64,000 bases of DNA from Caballeronia grimmiae (GTDB taxonomy: Bacteria; Pseudomonadota; Gammaproteobacteria; Burkholderiales; Burkholderiaceae). The position numbers and the translations under genes were made by a program. Under the pieces are notes generated by a model. It did not search any database. It was not told where the DNA came from and worked only from the letters and a program-made list of their open reading frames with translations. The stretch is taken from the NCBI RefSeq assembly GCF_000698555.1, contig NZ_JFHE01000009.1, positions 124,001 through 188,000 on the forward strand, given 5' to 3'. Positions 55,400 through 64,000 of this stretch are shown one piece after another (the stretch's first letter is position 1; the number at the start of each line of letters is the position of its first letter).

Positions 55400-57028
55400 A
55401 TGTCGACTACTCCTCCCAATTCCCCTGCCAGGCCACGCCGTCGGGCGGTACTTGCCGCAGGCGCCGCCATCGGCGTCGGCGCGATCACTTACGGTGTATG
55501 GCGCGGCGCCCGCTCTTCGGGCGTGGCATCGGCGGCCGCCGCCGGCGATGGCGGCACGCTCGTCGTAGGCTCGTATCAGGAACCGACCGTCTACGATCCG
55601 AATCATCAGTACTCTTGGGAAACCTATCGCGTCGATCGGCATATCTACGAATCGCTGCTGGCCGAAGATCTGTCGAAGCCTGCCGCGAAGGGACCGCCCG
55701 ATCTCGTCCCCGCGCTCGCCGAGAGCTGGCAGGTCAGCGACGACGCCACCACCTTCACCTTTCATTTGCGTCGCAACGTCAAATTCCACGACGGCACCGA
55801 TTTCGACGCCCATGCGGTGGAATTCAACGTACGCCGCTTCCACGATCCGGCTTTCGAGTTTTACGACGTGAAGGCAAATGCCTTCATGAAAGCCGTCTAT
55901 GGTGATCTCAAGTCGTTCGAAGTGCTTGACAGCCACACGATCCGCTACACCTTCAATCATCCGTTCCGCGACTTTCTGCGCATGTTGCCGCAGGGAAACT
56001 ATGTGTCCGGCATCTTCAGTCCGCAGGCGCTGAAGCGATACGGCCAGGACGGGCTGGCGCAGCATGCTACGGGAACCGGTCCCTTCCGGCTCGTCACACG
56101 CGTGCATGGCGAAAAAACCGAATTGGCACGCAACGATCAATACTGGGGCACGCGCGCCCATGTCGAGCGTGTCGTGTTCCGCCCGATCACCGACGACGCC
56201 ACCCGTCTTGCCGCACTACAGGCTGGCGAGATTGATATTCTCACCCGCACTCCGGCGGACGCGGTCGCAACGCTTACCGGCAGCGGCTACAGCGTGCCCG
56301 AGAGCGCGGGCGCGGGGCTGCTTTACCTCGGCTGGAATTTCCGCAATCGCTTTGCGCAGCAACTGCCGGTGCGTCAGGCGATCATCCAGGCAATCGACCG
56401 CGAAGGGCTGGCGAAGACGCTTTTCAAGGGTCATGCACTGGCGGCCTACAGCATTCTCAATCCCGGCAACACCGCCTTCGATCCGAAGCAGCGCGATTAT
56501 GCCTACGACCCCGAGGCCGCGCGCAGGCTGCTGGCCGGCGCAGGCTTCAAGGACGGCGACATCCGTTTCACGATCGCGACCGACGAGGCCAATCAGCCCA
56601 GCATCGAATGGATTCAGCGCGACCTCGCCAAGGTCGGCATTCATGTGGATATCCTGTCGCAGGAATGGCTGACCTACACGTCCAATCTGCCGAAGCTTGC
56701 GCCTGAAGTCGCCCTGACCAGCATGGAATGGGGCTTCGTCACGCCACTGTGGGTGCGGATCGTCTACCAGGGCTATGTGGTCTCGCGCGGCGGAGCGGAA
56801 CTGGTCGGCCTGGAGTTGAAGGAAGCGGTTGAAACCGCTTCGCGCGAGGTGGACGAATCCAAAGCCATCGCCGCATGGCAGCACGCCAATGGTCTGCTGC
56901 AGCAACAGGCCGCGACGGTTCCGCTGGTTTCCTTCACGCGATACTTCACGACCAGTGCGAAGGTTCGGGGCTTCAATGTGCCGGCGCAGAACTGGTACGA
57001 CCTGTCGCGCGTCTCGCTGTCGGCATGA
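55400..57028 (+). CDS. Second peptide-type ABC binding protein (solute-binding family 5)
   Basis: This is a 542-residue protein. ARPRRRAVLAAGAAIGVGAI at the N-terminus looks like a Tat-type or lipoprotein-like export signal. The mature sequence has GGTLVVGSYQEPTVYDPN, LRRNVKFHDGTDFDAHAVEF and HATGTGPFRLVTRVHGE. It is only moderately similar to the binding protein just upstream. Two binding proteins for one permease pair suggest a broadened substrate range. Its stop overlaps the permease start (ATGA). ATG 55400 was chosen over 55364 because the export signal then starts correctly. Confidence 0.9.
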   Translation: MSTTPPNSPARPRRRAVLAAGAAIGVGAITYGVWRGARSSGVASAAAAGDGGTLVVGSYQEPTVYDPNHQYSWETYRVDRHIYESLLAEDLSKPAAKGPPDLVPALAESWQVSDDATTFTFHLRRNVKFHDGTDFDAHAVEFNVRRFHDPAFEFYDVKANAFMKAVYGDLKSFEVLDSHTIRYTFNHPFRDFLRMLPQGNYVSGIFSPQALKRYGQDGLAQHATGTGPFRLVTRVHGEKTELARNDQYWGTRAHVERVVFRPITDDATRLAALQAGEIDILTRTPADAVATLTGSGYSVPESAGAGLLYLGWNFRNRFAQQLPVRQAIIQAIDREGLAKTLFKGHALAAYSILNPGNTAFDPKQRDYAYDPEAARRLLAGAGFKDGDIRFTIATDEANQPSIEWIQRDLAKVGIHVDILSQEWLTYTSNLPKLAPEVALTSMEWGFVTPLWVRIVYQGYVVSRGGAELVGLELKEAVETASREVDESKAIAAWQHANGLLQQQAATVPLVSFTRYFTTSAKVRGFNVPAQNWYDLSRVSLSA

Positions 57029-57972
57029 TCCGTACGATCCTACTGCGGCTGGTGCAAGCCATTCCGCTGTTCCTGGCGATCTCCGTTCTGGTGTTCGGGT
57101 CGGCGCATCTCGCGCCGGGCGATCCGATTTCGAACGCGTTGACCGGGCAAGTCTCGCAGGCGTCGATCGATGCCATCCGTCACGCCTATGGTCTGGACCG
57201 GCCGATCGTCGAACAATACTTCGTCTGGCTCGGACATTTCCTTTCCGGGCGATGGGGCGACTCGCTGGTGTTGCGCGTGCCCGTCGCCAGCGTGCTTGCG
57301 CCGGCCTTTCTCAATACCGTGTTGCTCACGCTCGCTGCCGTGGTGTTGTGTGTGGTGTTCGGCGTTGCGATCGGCGTATTCGCAGGCTTGCGTCACGGCA
57401 CGCGCGCCGATGCCATTTCCATGTTCGCTATTCAGCTCGGCCATAACGTCCCGATCTTCTGGCTCGGACTGGTGCTCGTCTGGCTGTTCTCGCTGAAGCT
57501 GCACTGGCTGCCCGCATCCGGCATCGCCGATCTGCGCGGCGACGGCGGTGCGCTCGACACGCTGCGCCATCTCGTGCTGCCGGCGTTTTCCGCCGCGGTC
57601 ATATCGATGCTGATTCTCGCCCGCCTGGTGCGCGCCAACACGATCGAGATCGTCCGCGCGGACTATGTGCGCACCTTCCGTTCGCTGGGATTTCCGCGCG
57701 GTGCGTTATTGCGCCGGCATGTCGGGCGCAATCTGCTCGCGCCGGTGGTCAACATGACCGGTCTTCAAATCGGCTATCTGCTGTCCGGCGTGATTCTGGT
57801 CGAGAACGTGTTCGCCTGGCCGGGACTCGGCTCGCAACTCTATGTGGCCGCCGCCGGGCGCGACTACCCGCTCGAACAGGCGGGCGTGATGCTGGTCGCG
57901 GCATGTTTCGTCACCGCCAATCTGGTGACGGACATCGCACTCGATCTGCTTAATCCGCGGCTCAGAACCTGA
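57025..57972 (+). CDS. Peptide-type ABC importer permease (DppB-like)
   Basis: This is a 315-residue permease with an N-terminal anchor helix (LFLAISVLVFGSAHLAPGDP), then IRHAYGLDRPIVEQYFVWLG, then HNVPIFWLGLVLVWLFSLKLHWLPASG and the C-terminal LVENVFAWPGLGSQLYVAA segment. This is the DppB pattern. It overlaps the preceding binding protein by four bases and is followed by the DppC-like partner at 58004. Confidence 0.92.
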   Translation: MIRTILLRLVQAIPLFLAISVLVFGSAHLAPGDPISNALTGQVSQASIDAIRHAYGLDRPIVEQYFVWLGHFLSGRWGDSLVLRVPVASVLAPAFLNTVLLTLAAVVLCVVFGVAIGVFAGLRHGTRADAISMFAIQLGHNVPIFWLGLVLVWLFSLKLHWLPASGIADLRGDGGALDTLRHLVLPAFSAAVISMLILARLVRANTIEIVRADYVRTFRSLGFPRGALLRRHVGRNLLAPVVNMTGLQIGYLLSGVILVENVFAWPGLGSQLYVAAAGRDYPLEQAGVMLVAACFVTANLVTDIALDLLNPRLRT

Positions 57973-58003
57973 GGCCATACGCGCCGTATCGTCGAGGACA
58001 TTT

Positions 58004-58918
58004 ATGCCGCATGCCGATCTTTCCGCCGCACCCATCGATGACACCTGCGCCGCTGCTCCCCACGGCGCCCCCGAGCGCCCGCAAGGCTGGCGCGACGCGC
58101 TGGCGAGACTCGCCGCCAACCGGCTGGCGCTGACGGGCGTCGCCGTGCTCGTAGTCGTGGCCTGCCTGTCGCTCGCTGCGCCCTGGCTCGCCCCGTACGA
58201 TCCCAACTACGCCGAACCCGCCGCACGGCTGGCGGGAATCGGCACGCCTGGTCACTCGCTCGGACTCGATGCCCAGGGCCGCGACCTCACGAGCCGGCTT
58301 TTGTGGGGCGGACGCACCTCGCTTGCCATCGTGGTCGCGGCCGTACCCGCCGCCTGCGTGGCAAGTCTGGTCATCGGACTGTTCGCGGGATACGCGCGCG
58401 GGCTTTGGGCCGTGCTCCTGATGCGCGCCATCGATCTATTGTTCGCCTTTCCGATGATCCTGTTTGCGATCAATCTCGCCACGGTGTTCGGCCCCGGACC
58501 TTTCACTGCGGGCGCCACCGTTCTGTTCAGCGCCCTGCCCTATCTCACGCGAGTCGTCTACGCGAACGTGCGCGCCGAACGGGAACGCGAATACGTCGAA
58601 GCCGCGCGTGCACTCGGCGCCTCCGGATTCACAATCGTCACGCGCGACATTCTGCCGAACGTCCTCACGCCACTGGCGGTGTATGGCACCACGTTGTGCG
58701 GCGGCATGATCGTGTTCCTGGCGGGCCTGAGCTATCTCGGTCTCGGCGTGCAGCCGCCCGCACCCGACTGGGGACGGATGGTGAGCGAAGGCGCGAAAGT
58801 CATGCTGTTCGGCGGTGCGCATGCCGCGACACTGCCGGCACTTGTCATCGTGATCGTTTCGCTGGCCTTCAACTGGCTGGGCGACGGTCTGCCCGACGCC
58901 CTCGACCCGCAAGGCTGA
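58004..58918 (+). CDS. Peptide-type ABC importer permease (DppC-like)
   Basis: This is a 304-residue permease with a Pro/Ala-rich cytoplasmic N-terminus, a first helix near residue 50 and the diagnostic LGLDAQGRDLTSRLLWGGRTSL segment. The EAA loop is VEAARALGASGFTIVTRDILPN, and the end carries FLAGLSYLGLGVQPPAPDWGRMV. It pairs with the DppB-like protein; the fused ATPase starts five bases after its stop. Confidence 0.92.
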   Translation: MPHADLSAAPIDDTCAAAPHGAPERPQGWRDALARLAANRLALTGVAVLVVVACLSLAAPWLAPYDPNYAEPAARLAGIGTPGHSLGLDAQGRDLTSRLLWGGRTSLAIVVAAVPAACVASLVIGLFAGYARGLWAVLLMRAIDLLFAFPMILFAINLATVFGPGPFTAGATVLFSALPYLTRVVYANVRAEREREYVEAARALGASGFTIVTRDILPNVLTPLAVYGTTLCGGMIVFLAGLSYLGLGVQPPAPDWGRMVSEGAKVMLFGGAHAATLPALVIVIVSLAFNWLGDGLPDALDPQG

Positions 58919-58923
58919 CGCAT

Positions 58924-60627
58924 ATGCCCCTTCTCGATATCGAACAACTCGAAGTGGATTTCATCGGCTCGCGTGGCGCTGAACCCGCCGTGCGTGGCGT
59001 CGACCTGTCGCTCGATCCGGGCGAGATCGTCGCGCTGGTCGGTGAGTCCGGTTCAGGCAAGAGTGTGACGGCGACCGCCATCAACGGTCTGCTGCCGGCA
59101 CGTACGGCGCGGGTGCGCGGCAGCATTCGCTTCGACGGCAAACAACTCGTCGGACTCGGCGAAGCCCAATTCGAGCCGATTCGCGGCGCGGGCGTCGCGA
59201 CGATCTTCCAGAATCCGCTGTCCTCGCTCGATCCGACCATGCGCATCGGCGATCAGCTTGCGATCACCGCGCAACTCCGTGCGCGGCTGACGCGCAGCGA
59301 GGCACTGAAACGGGCGCATGCCGCGCTCGCCGAGGTCGGAATCGACGATACGGCGCGGGTACTGCGGGCATGGCCGCATCAGTTGAGCGGCGGCATGCGC
59401 CAGCGCGTGATGATCGCGCTCGCCACGCTCAACCATCCGCGTCTGCTGATTGCCGATGAACCCACCACCGCACTGGATGCGGTGCTGCAAAAAGACATGC
59501 TTGGGTTGCTCACGCGGCTGAATCGTCAGCATGGCATGGCAATCCTGATCATCACGCACGACTTCGGCGTGGTCGCGGCGCTCAGTCAGCGAGTCGCGGT
59601 CATGCGGGCCGGGCGGATCGTCGAAACGGGGCGCACTGCCGATGTCCTGTCTGCGCCGAAGCACGCCTACACGCGCAGTCTCATCGATGCGGTGCCGGGG
59701 ATCGGCTTGCGGGCACGCAATCCATCGCCGTCACGCCGGCTCGGCGCGGTTTCGGCTCAGCCTCCGGCTGTTCCTGTTGCATCTGCGGACACCCCCGTTC
59801 TGCTCGAGGCACACGCGGTGTATCGCAGTTTCGTCTCGGTGAAATCCTGGCTGCCGTCCCGCACGCAACATTTCGACGCCGTCGCCGACGCCTCGTTCGA
59901 AGTCCGGCGCGGAGAAATCTTTGGCCTGATCGGCGCATCGGGCTCGGGGAAATCGACATTGGCGCGCGTGGTCGCGCATCTGCTGCCTGCCACGCGCGGC
60001 ACGGTGCGATTCGACGGCGCCGACCTCGCGACGCTCGATCACACCGCGCTCAAGTCCTTTCGCCGCCGCTTCCAGTTCGTGTTTCAGGACAGCGCATCTT
60101 CGCTCAATCCGCGCCGCACGCTGCTCGATCAACTGAGCAATCCCGCGTTGCGCCTCGGCGTGGCCCACGACCGTGCCCACGCACACACGCTGGCGCGCGA
60201 AGCGCTCGAACGCGTGGGCCTCGAAGCACGTCATCTTCACCGCTATCCGCATGCCTTTTCCGGGGGACAGCGGCAGCGCATCGGCCTTGCCCGTGCGCTG
60301 GTGGTTCGACCCGAATTCATCGTGCTCGACGAGCCTACCTCGGCCCTCGATGTATCGATCCAGGCGCAAATTCTCAATCTCCTGCTGGAACTGCGCGAGG
60401 CCCTCGGGCTGACGTATCTGTTCATCGGTCACAGCCTGCCGGTGATCGAATTTCTCTGCGACCGCGTGGCCGTCATGGAGCGTGGGCGCATTGTCGAAAC
60501 GCTCGATGCGCACGATCTGCGCGCGCACGCCACACATGCATCGACGTTGCGGCTGCTCGACGCCGTGCTGCCCGTGCGCACCGGCTCGCGGCGCGCACAC
60601 GCCCCGCTCACGGAACTGCTGTCATGA
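58924..60627 (+). CDS. Peptide-type ABC importer, fused double ATPase (DppD-DppF-like)
   Basis: This is a 567-residue protein with two ATPase modules: GESGSGKS near residue 40 with signature LSGGMRQR and [10 protein letters not shown], then GASGSGKS near residue 340 with [16 protein letters not shown] and [11 protein letters not shown]. It has the same domain plan as the protein at 47233. Its stop overlaps the monooxygenase start (ATGA), which ties import directly to the catabolic enzymes. Confidence 0.93.
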   Translation: MPLLDIEQLEVDFIGSRGAEPAVRGVDLSLDPGEIVALVGESGSGKSVTATAINGLLPARTARVRGSIRFDGKQLVGLGEAQFEPIRGAGVATIFQNPLSSLDPTMRIGDQLAITAQLRARLTRSEALKRAHAALAEVGIDDTARVLRAWPHQLSGGMRQRVMIALATLNHPRLLIADEPTTALDAVLQKDMLGLLTRLNRQHGMAILIITHDFGVVAALSQRVAVMRAGRIVETGRTADVLSAPKHAYTRSLIDAVPGIGLRARNPSPSRRLGAVSAQPPAVPVASADTPVLLEAHAVYRSFVSVKSWLPSRTQHFDAVADASFEVRRGEIFGLIGASGSGKSTLARVVAHLLPATRGTVRFDGADLATLDHTALKSFRRRFQFVFQDSASSLNPRRTLLDQLSNPALRLGVAHDRAHAHTLAREALERVGLEARHLHRYPHAFSGGQRQRIGLARALVVRPEFIVLDEPTSALDVSIQAQILNLLLELREALGLTYLFIGHSLPVIEFLCDRVAVMERGRIVETLDAHDLRAHATHASTLRLLDAVLPVRTGSRRAHAPLTELLS

Positions 60628-62012
60628 CCCGACGACAACTGATCTTCAACGCCTTCACCCATGTCACGCCGAACCATCACAGCCACGGTTACTGGCGGCA
60701 TCCCGAAGGACACGGCCAGCTCGACTACAAACGCCTGAAGCCGTGGCTCGAACTGGCAAGAACCGTCGAACGAGGTTGTTTCGACACGGTCTTTCTCGCC
60801 GATGTGGTGGGCGTGTATGACCGCTTTCGCGGCAACGGCGACACCGCCATCCGGACCGCGATGCAGTTTCCGAGTCTCGATCCGGCGAGCCTGGTTTCGG
60901 CACTTGCGGCAGCCACGGAGCATGTCGGGTTTGCGGTGACGAGTTCGGTGATACAGGATCATCCTTTCGACTTCGCCCGTCGCATGTCCACGCTTGATCA
61001 TCTCAGCGACGGACGCGTGGCCTGGAATATCGTCACGTCCTATCTCGACAACGCCGCGCGCAACTTCGGTCAGGACAAGCTCGAAGAGCACGACGAACGC
61101 TACCGCTGGGCCGAGGAATATGTCGAAGTCGCCTACAAGCTGTGGGAGGCGAGCTGGGAAGACGACGCGCTGGTCGCCGACGTCGACACAGGCGTGTTTG
61201 CGGAGCCGTCGAAGGTACGCAAGATACTGCATCGCGGAGCGCGCTACAGCGTGGAAGGACCGCATCTGGCCGAACCGTCGCCACAACGTACGCCCTTGCT
61301 GTTTCAGGCGGGCGGCTCGGAAGCGGGTCGCACGTTCGCCGCGCGTCACGCCGAGGCCACCTTCATTGCGGCACGCACGCCGGAAAGCGCCGCGAAGCAC
61401 GTCGCCGATCTGCGCTCGCGGGCCCGCGCATTCGGCCGGCGCGACGACGAGTTGAAGATCATCGTCTCGCTTGCGCCGGTGATCGGCTCGACGGAGCAGG
61501 AGGCGCACGCACGCCGTCGCGAGTTGAAGGAATGGCTCAGTCTCGAAGCCTTGCAGGCGTTCTACAGCGGCAGCCTAGGCGTCGATCTGTCCGATATCGA
61601 TCCGGGCCGTCCGCTTTCCGAACTGCTGCTGACCAATCACGTACGCGGCAACGTGCGCGCTTTCATCGAGGCCGCGCCCGATCGCACGGTGACGTTCGGC
61701 GATCTGCTGAAGGAAACCGTGTCGGGCCGCTTCGCAGGCACGCCCGAGCAGATCGCCGACGAAGTCGAACGCTACGCGCGGGCCGGCGTGGACGGCTTCA
61801 ACGTGGTGCCGGTCACGACGCTCGGCTGGTGGAGCGAATTCGTCGATCAGGTCGTGCCGGTGCTGCAAAAACGTGGCCTGATGCAGACGCACTACGCACC
61901 CGGCACGCTGCGCGAAAAGCTGCATGGGCGCGGGCCTTATCTGCCCGACCATCATCCGGCGCGGGTGCTGCGAGAGGTGGTGCGCAAAGATGCGGCGCAA
62001 CCGGCGCTCTGA
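60624..62012 (+). CDS. LLM-class FMN-dependent monooxygenase (nitrilotriacetate monooxygenase family)
   Basis: This is a 462-residue flavoenzyme of the NtaA/SnaA/DszA family. Segments are FDTVFLADVVGVYDRFRG near residue 53, STLDHLSDGRVAWNIVTSYLDNAARNFGQ near 122 and QRTPLLFQAGGSEAGRTFAARHAE near 227. It is translationally coupled to the ATPase. It is a paralogue of the enzymes at 37281 and 62059. FMNH2 must come from a reductase encoded elsewhere. Cleavage of an imported sulfone, sulfonate or aminocarboxylate is inferred. Confidence 0.9.
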   Translation: MTRRQLIFNAFTHVTPNHHSHGYWRHPEGHGQLDYKRLKPWLELARTVERGCFDTVFLADVVGVYDRFRGNGDTAIRTAMQFPSLDPASLVSALAAATEHVGFAVTSSVIQDHPFDFARRMSTLDHLSDGRVAWNIVTSYLDNAARNFGQDKLEEHDERYRWAEEYVEVAYKLWEASWEDDALVADVDTGVFAEPSKVRKILHRGARYSVEGPHLAEPSPQRTPLLFQAGGSEAGRTFAARHAEATFIAARTPESAAKHVADLRSRARAFGRRDDELKIIVSLAPVIGSTEQEAHARRRELKEWLSLEALQAFYSGSLGVDLSDIDPGRPLSELLLTNHVRGNVRAFIEAAPDRTVTFGDLLKETVSGRFAGTPEQIADEVERYARAGVDGFNVVPVTTLGWWSEFVDQVVPVLQKRGLMQTHYAPGTLREKLHGRGPYLPDHHPARVLREVVRKDAAQPAL

Positions 62013-62058
62013 ATCGATCGCGATACTCATCCCATTAACTTCCTCTCAGCGAGCATTC

Positions 62059-63399
62059 ATGACCCGCCCCACTCGACAGTTCGCACTCGGCGCTTTTCTG
62101 ATGCAAACCGGCCATCACATCGCGGGCTGGCGCCACCCAGAAGCGCAGGCCGATGCTGGCAGCAACTTCCGACATTACGTCGAACTGGCGCGCCTGGCCG
62201 AAGCCGCTAAATTCGACACGATCTTTCTCGCGGATTCATCCGGTGTGCGCTCGACGCATTTGCCCTCGCTCGCGCGCACGGCCCGCAGCGACTTTTTCGA
62301 TCCGGTCACCTTGCTGGCAGCGCTCGCAGCCGTGACCGAACGTATCGGTCTGATCGCGACGGTCTCCACGTCTTTCCATGAACCGTATAACGTCGCGCGC
62401 CGCTTCGCCACGCTCGACCAGATTTCCGGTGGCCGCGCGGGCTGGAATCTGGTGACGTCCAGCAGTTCGAGCGAAGCGCAAAACTTCAATCGCGACGCCC
62501 TGCCGGATCACGCCGAACGATATGAGCGCGCGGCCGAATTTCACGATGTCGTGCTGGGTCTGTGGGATTCGTGGGAAGACGACAGCTTCGTGCGCGACAA
62601 GGAAAGCGGCATCTATTTCGATGCGGACAAACTGCATGTGCTCGCGCATCGCGGCAAGCATTTTCATCTACGCGGGCCGCTCAACGTCAATCGTTCGCCG
62701 CAAGGGCGGCCGGTGGTGGTGCAGGCGGGGGCATCGGAAGACGGCCGGGCGCTCGCGGCCCGCACCGCCGAAGTGATCTTCGTCGCACATCAGACCTTCG
62801 ACGAAGCCCGGGCGTTCTACGCCGATATCAAGGGCCGCCTGCCGGCTTATGGCCGCGAACCCGACGATGTGAAGATCATGCCGGGCATCTTCCCGGTGGC
62901 CGGGCGTACCCAGGCCGAAGCCGAGGAGAAATTCGAAGCGCTGCAATCGCGCGTGGACCCGGCGGTCGGCATTGCGTTGCTGTCCACGGTGATCGGCGGA
63001 GTCGATCTGTCCGGCCACGATGTCGATGGTCCGATCCCCGAACTGCCGGAAACCAACGGACCCAAGAGCCGCCAGCATCTGCTGGTCGAACTCGCGCGGC
63101 GCGACAAACTGAGTATCCGCCAGCTTTATCTGCGCATCGCCGGGGCGCGGGGTCATCAGCAGGTAGTCGGCACGCCTGCGAGCATTGCAGACCAGTTGCA
63201 GCAATGGTTCGAGGAAGGCGGTGCGGACGGCTTCAACATCATGGCGCCGTGGTTCCCCGGCGGGCTGGCGGAATTCATCGACCTGGTGCTGCCCGAACTG
63301 CGCCGCCGCGGACTCTTTCGCAACGAATACAGCGGCCACACGTTGCGCGAGCATCTCGGACTCAAACGTCCCGCTCACGCAAGCGCCGCGACCGTCTGA
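62059..63399 (+). CDS. LLM-class FMN-dependent monooxygenase (nitrilotriacetate monooxygenase family), second in operon
   Basis: This is a 446-residue flavoenzyme. Segments are FDTIFLADSSGVRSTHLP near residue 53, ATLDQISGGRAGWNLVTSSSSSEAQNFN near 120 and QGRPVVVQAGASEDGRALAARTAE near 215. It is less like the enzyme at 60624 than that one is like the enzyme at 37281, judged by eye from these motifs. Two such monooxygenases in tandem imply two substrates or two sequential oxidations. The SfnB-like gene follows after 35 bases. Confidence 0.9.
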   Translation: MTRPTRQFALGAFLMQTGHHIAGWRHPEAQADAGSNFRHYVELARLAEAAKFDTIFLADSSGVRSTHLPSLARTARSDFFDPVTLLAALAAVTERIGLIATVSTSFHEPYNVARRFATLDQISGGRAGWNLVTSSSSSEAQNFNRDALPDHAERYERAAEFHDVVLGLWDSWEDDSFVRDKESGIYFDADKLHVLAHRGKHFHLRGPLNVNRSPQGRPVVVQAGASEDGRALAARTAEVIFVAHQTFDEARAFYADIKGRLPAYGREPDDVKIMPGIFPVAGRTQAEAEEKFEALQSRVDPAVGIALLSTVIGGVDLSGHDVDGPIPELPETNGPKSRQHLLVELARRDKLSIRQLYLRIAGARGHQQVVGTPASIADQLQQWFEEGGADGFNIMAPWFPGGLAEFIDLVLPELRRRGLFRNEYSGHTLREHLGLKRPAHASAATV

Positions 63400-63434
63400 A
63401 CCCGTATCGACATTTCTCAAAGGATTGAATCATC

Positions 63435-64000
63435 ATGACTCAGGCAACTCTGCCGCCGGCACTCGACGAACAGGCGATCGACGATCCGCTGTCCGCGTGG
63501 GGCGCGCCGCCCAGCGAACGCTACGAAGAACTGGCGAACCGCTTTCGCCCGCTGTTCGCGCGCATTCGCGACAGCGCCGTCGAACGCGATCTGGAGCATC
63601 GTCTGCCGCACGATGAAATCAAGTGGCTGCGTGAAGCCGGATTCCCACGTCTGCGACTGCCCCGCGATCAGGGCGGCGTCGGTGCAACGCTGCCCGAGTT
63701 GTTCGGATTGCTGATCGAACTCGGCGCCGCCGATACCAACGTGGTCAATGCGGTGCGGGCGCACCTGGGTTTCGTCGAAGACGTGCTGACGGCGCACGAG
63801 AAGGAATGGCAGGCGCATTGGCTCGGCCTGCTCGCGCAGGGAGCGCTCATCGGCGCGGGACTCTCGGAGGCCGGGACGGCAAAGGTCGGCACGTTCGCCA
63901 CCGTGCTCTCGCGCACGCCGCAGGGGCTGAGGCTCAACGGCAAGAAGTTTTACACCACCGGCTCGCTGTTTGCGGACTGGGTGGCCGTCGCGGCACAGGA
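63435..64000 (+). CDS. SfnB/DszC-like acyl-CoA-dehydrogenase-fold enzyme (5' part, runs off right edge)
   Basis: The first 188 codons are present. The N-terminal helical domain (PHDEIKWLREAGFPRLRLPRDQGG) and the start of the beta domain (GAGLSEAG, GLRLNGKKFYTTGSLFADWVAVAA) match acyl-CoA-dehydrogenase-fold flavoproteins. The FYTTGSLFADW wording and position after luciferase-like monooxygenases fit the SfnB/DszC group of FMN-dependent sulfur-acquisition oxygenases and not beta-oxidation enzymes. AGGA precedes ATG 63435. The C-terminal half is outside the window. Confidence 0.82.
   Translation, partial: MTQATLPPALDEQAIDDPLSAWGAPPSERYEELANRFRPLFARIRDSAVERDLEHRLPHDEIKWLREAGFPRLRLPRDQGGVGATLPELFGLLIELGAADTNVVNAVRAHLGFVEDVLTAHEKEWQAHWLGLLAQGALIGAGLSEAGTAKVGTFATVLSRTPQGLRLNGKKFYTTGSLFADWVAVAAQ

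Overview
The window is a 64 kb piece of a high-GC betaproteobacterial genome, most likely Burkholderiaceae of the Paraburkholderia/Caballeronia/Burkholderia type. This is inferred from strong codon bias (many long antisense open frames), a Burkholderia-style trimeric porin, several paralogous LysR and GlxA/AraC regulators, many ABC importers and a second groESL copy. Almost everything is catabolic or uptake machinery, so this looks like a secondary chromosome or megaplasmid rather than the core chromosome. No tRNA, rRNA, CRISPR array, complete insertion sequence or replication origin was seen.

Layout. (1) 1-606: 5' end of a membrane sensor, probably a chemoreceptor, behind a sigma-28-like promoter. 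(2) 813-10393, all on the minus strand: a nitrile/amide module. It holds an ABC importer (binding protein plus a fused permease-ATPase), an acetamidase/formamidase, a CobW-type GTPase, a DUF1097 membrane protein, cobalt-type nitrile hydratase beta and alpha subunits, their accessory protein, the CbtB/CbtA cobalt transporter and a GlxA-type regulator. Facing it at 10684-13041 is one continuous frame encoding an AraC-type regulator fused to a second full-length acetamidase/formamidase. (3) 13121-13795: a graveyard of three gene remnants. (4) 13814-33999: a probable quaternary-amine (betaine-like) catabolic island. It has an osmoprotectant-type ABC importer, a nitrilase-superfamily hydrolase, a Rieske oxygenase and its reductase, an MmgE/PrpD protein, two flavin oxidoreductases and a GbdR-like regulator. 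A second block follows with a paralogous LysR, an SsuABC-like importer, a flavin dehydrogenase and EtfB/EtfA. (5) 34000-35215: gene-poor and apparently decayed.

(6) 35216-48939: a GntR regulator, the stump of a probable flavin monooxygenase, two carboxymuconolactone-decarboxylase-fold proteins, a nitrilotriacetate-monooxygenase-type FMN oxidoreductase, a frameshifted cysteine desulfurase of the family-2A-encapsulin cargo type, a CIRCE-controlled second groES-groEL, another AhpD-like protein and a peptide-type ABC importer. (7) 49131-53385: small proteins, a porin, a cold-shock protein, a collapsed amino-acid ABC transporter, a truncated LysE and a dienelactone hydrolase. (8) 53641-64000: one dense operon with two peptide-type binding proteins, two permeases, a fused double ATPase, two FMN-dependent monooxygenases and the start of an SfnB/DszC-like acyl-CoA-dehydrogenase-fold enzyme.

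How it fits together. Region 2 would import or meet nitriles and amides, hydrate nitriles with a cobalt enzyme (with its own cobalt uptake and two candidate metallochaperones), and hydrolyse the amides. Region 4 would import N-methylated osmolytes and strip them oxidatively, sending electrons to a 2Fe-2S reductase chain and to ETF. Regions 6 and 8 resemble organosulfur scavenging: import, FMN monooxygenases that cleave C-S or C-N bonds, an SfnB-like desulfurising enzyme and a cysteine desulfurase. The most unusual object is the AraC-acetamidase fusion.
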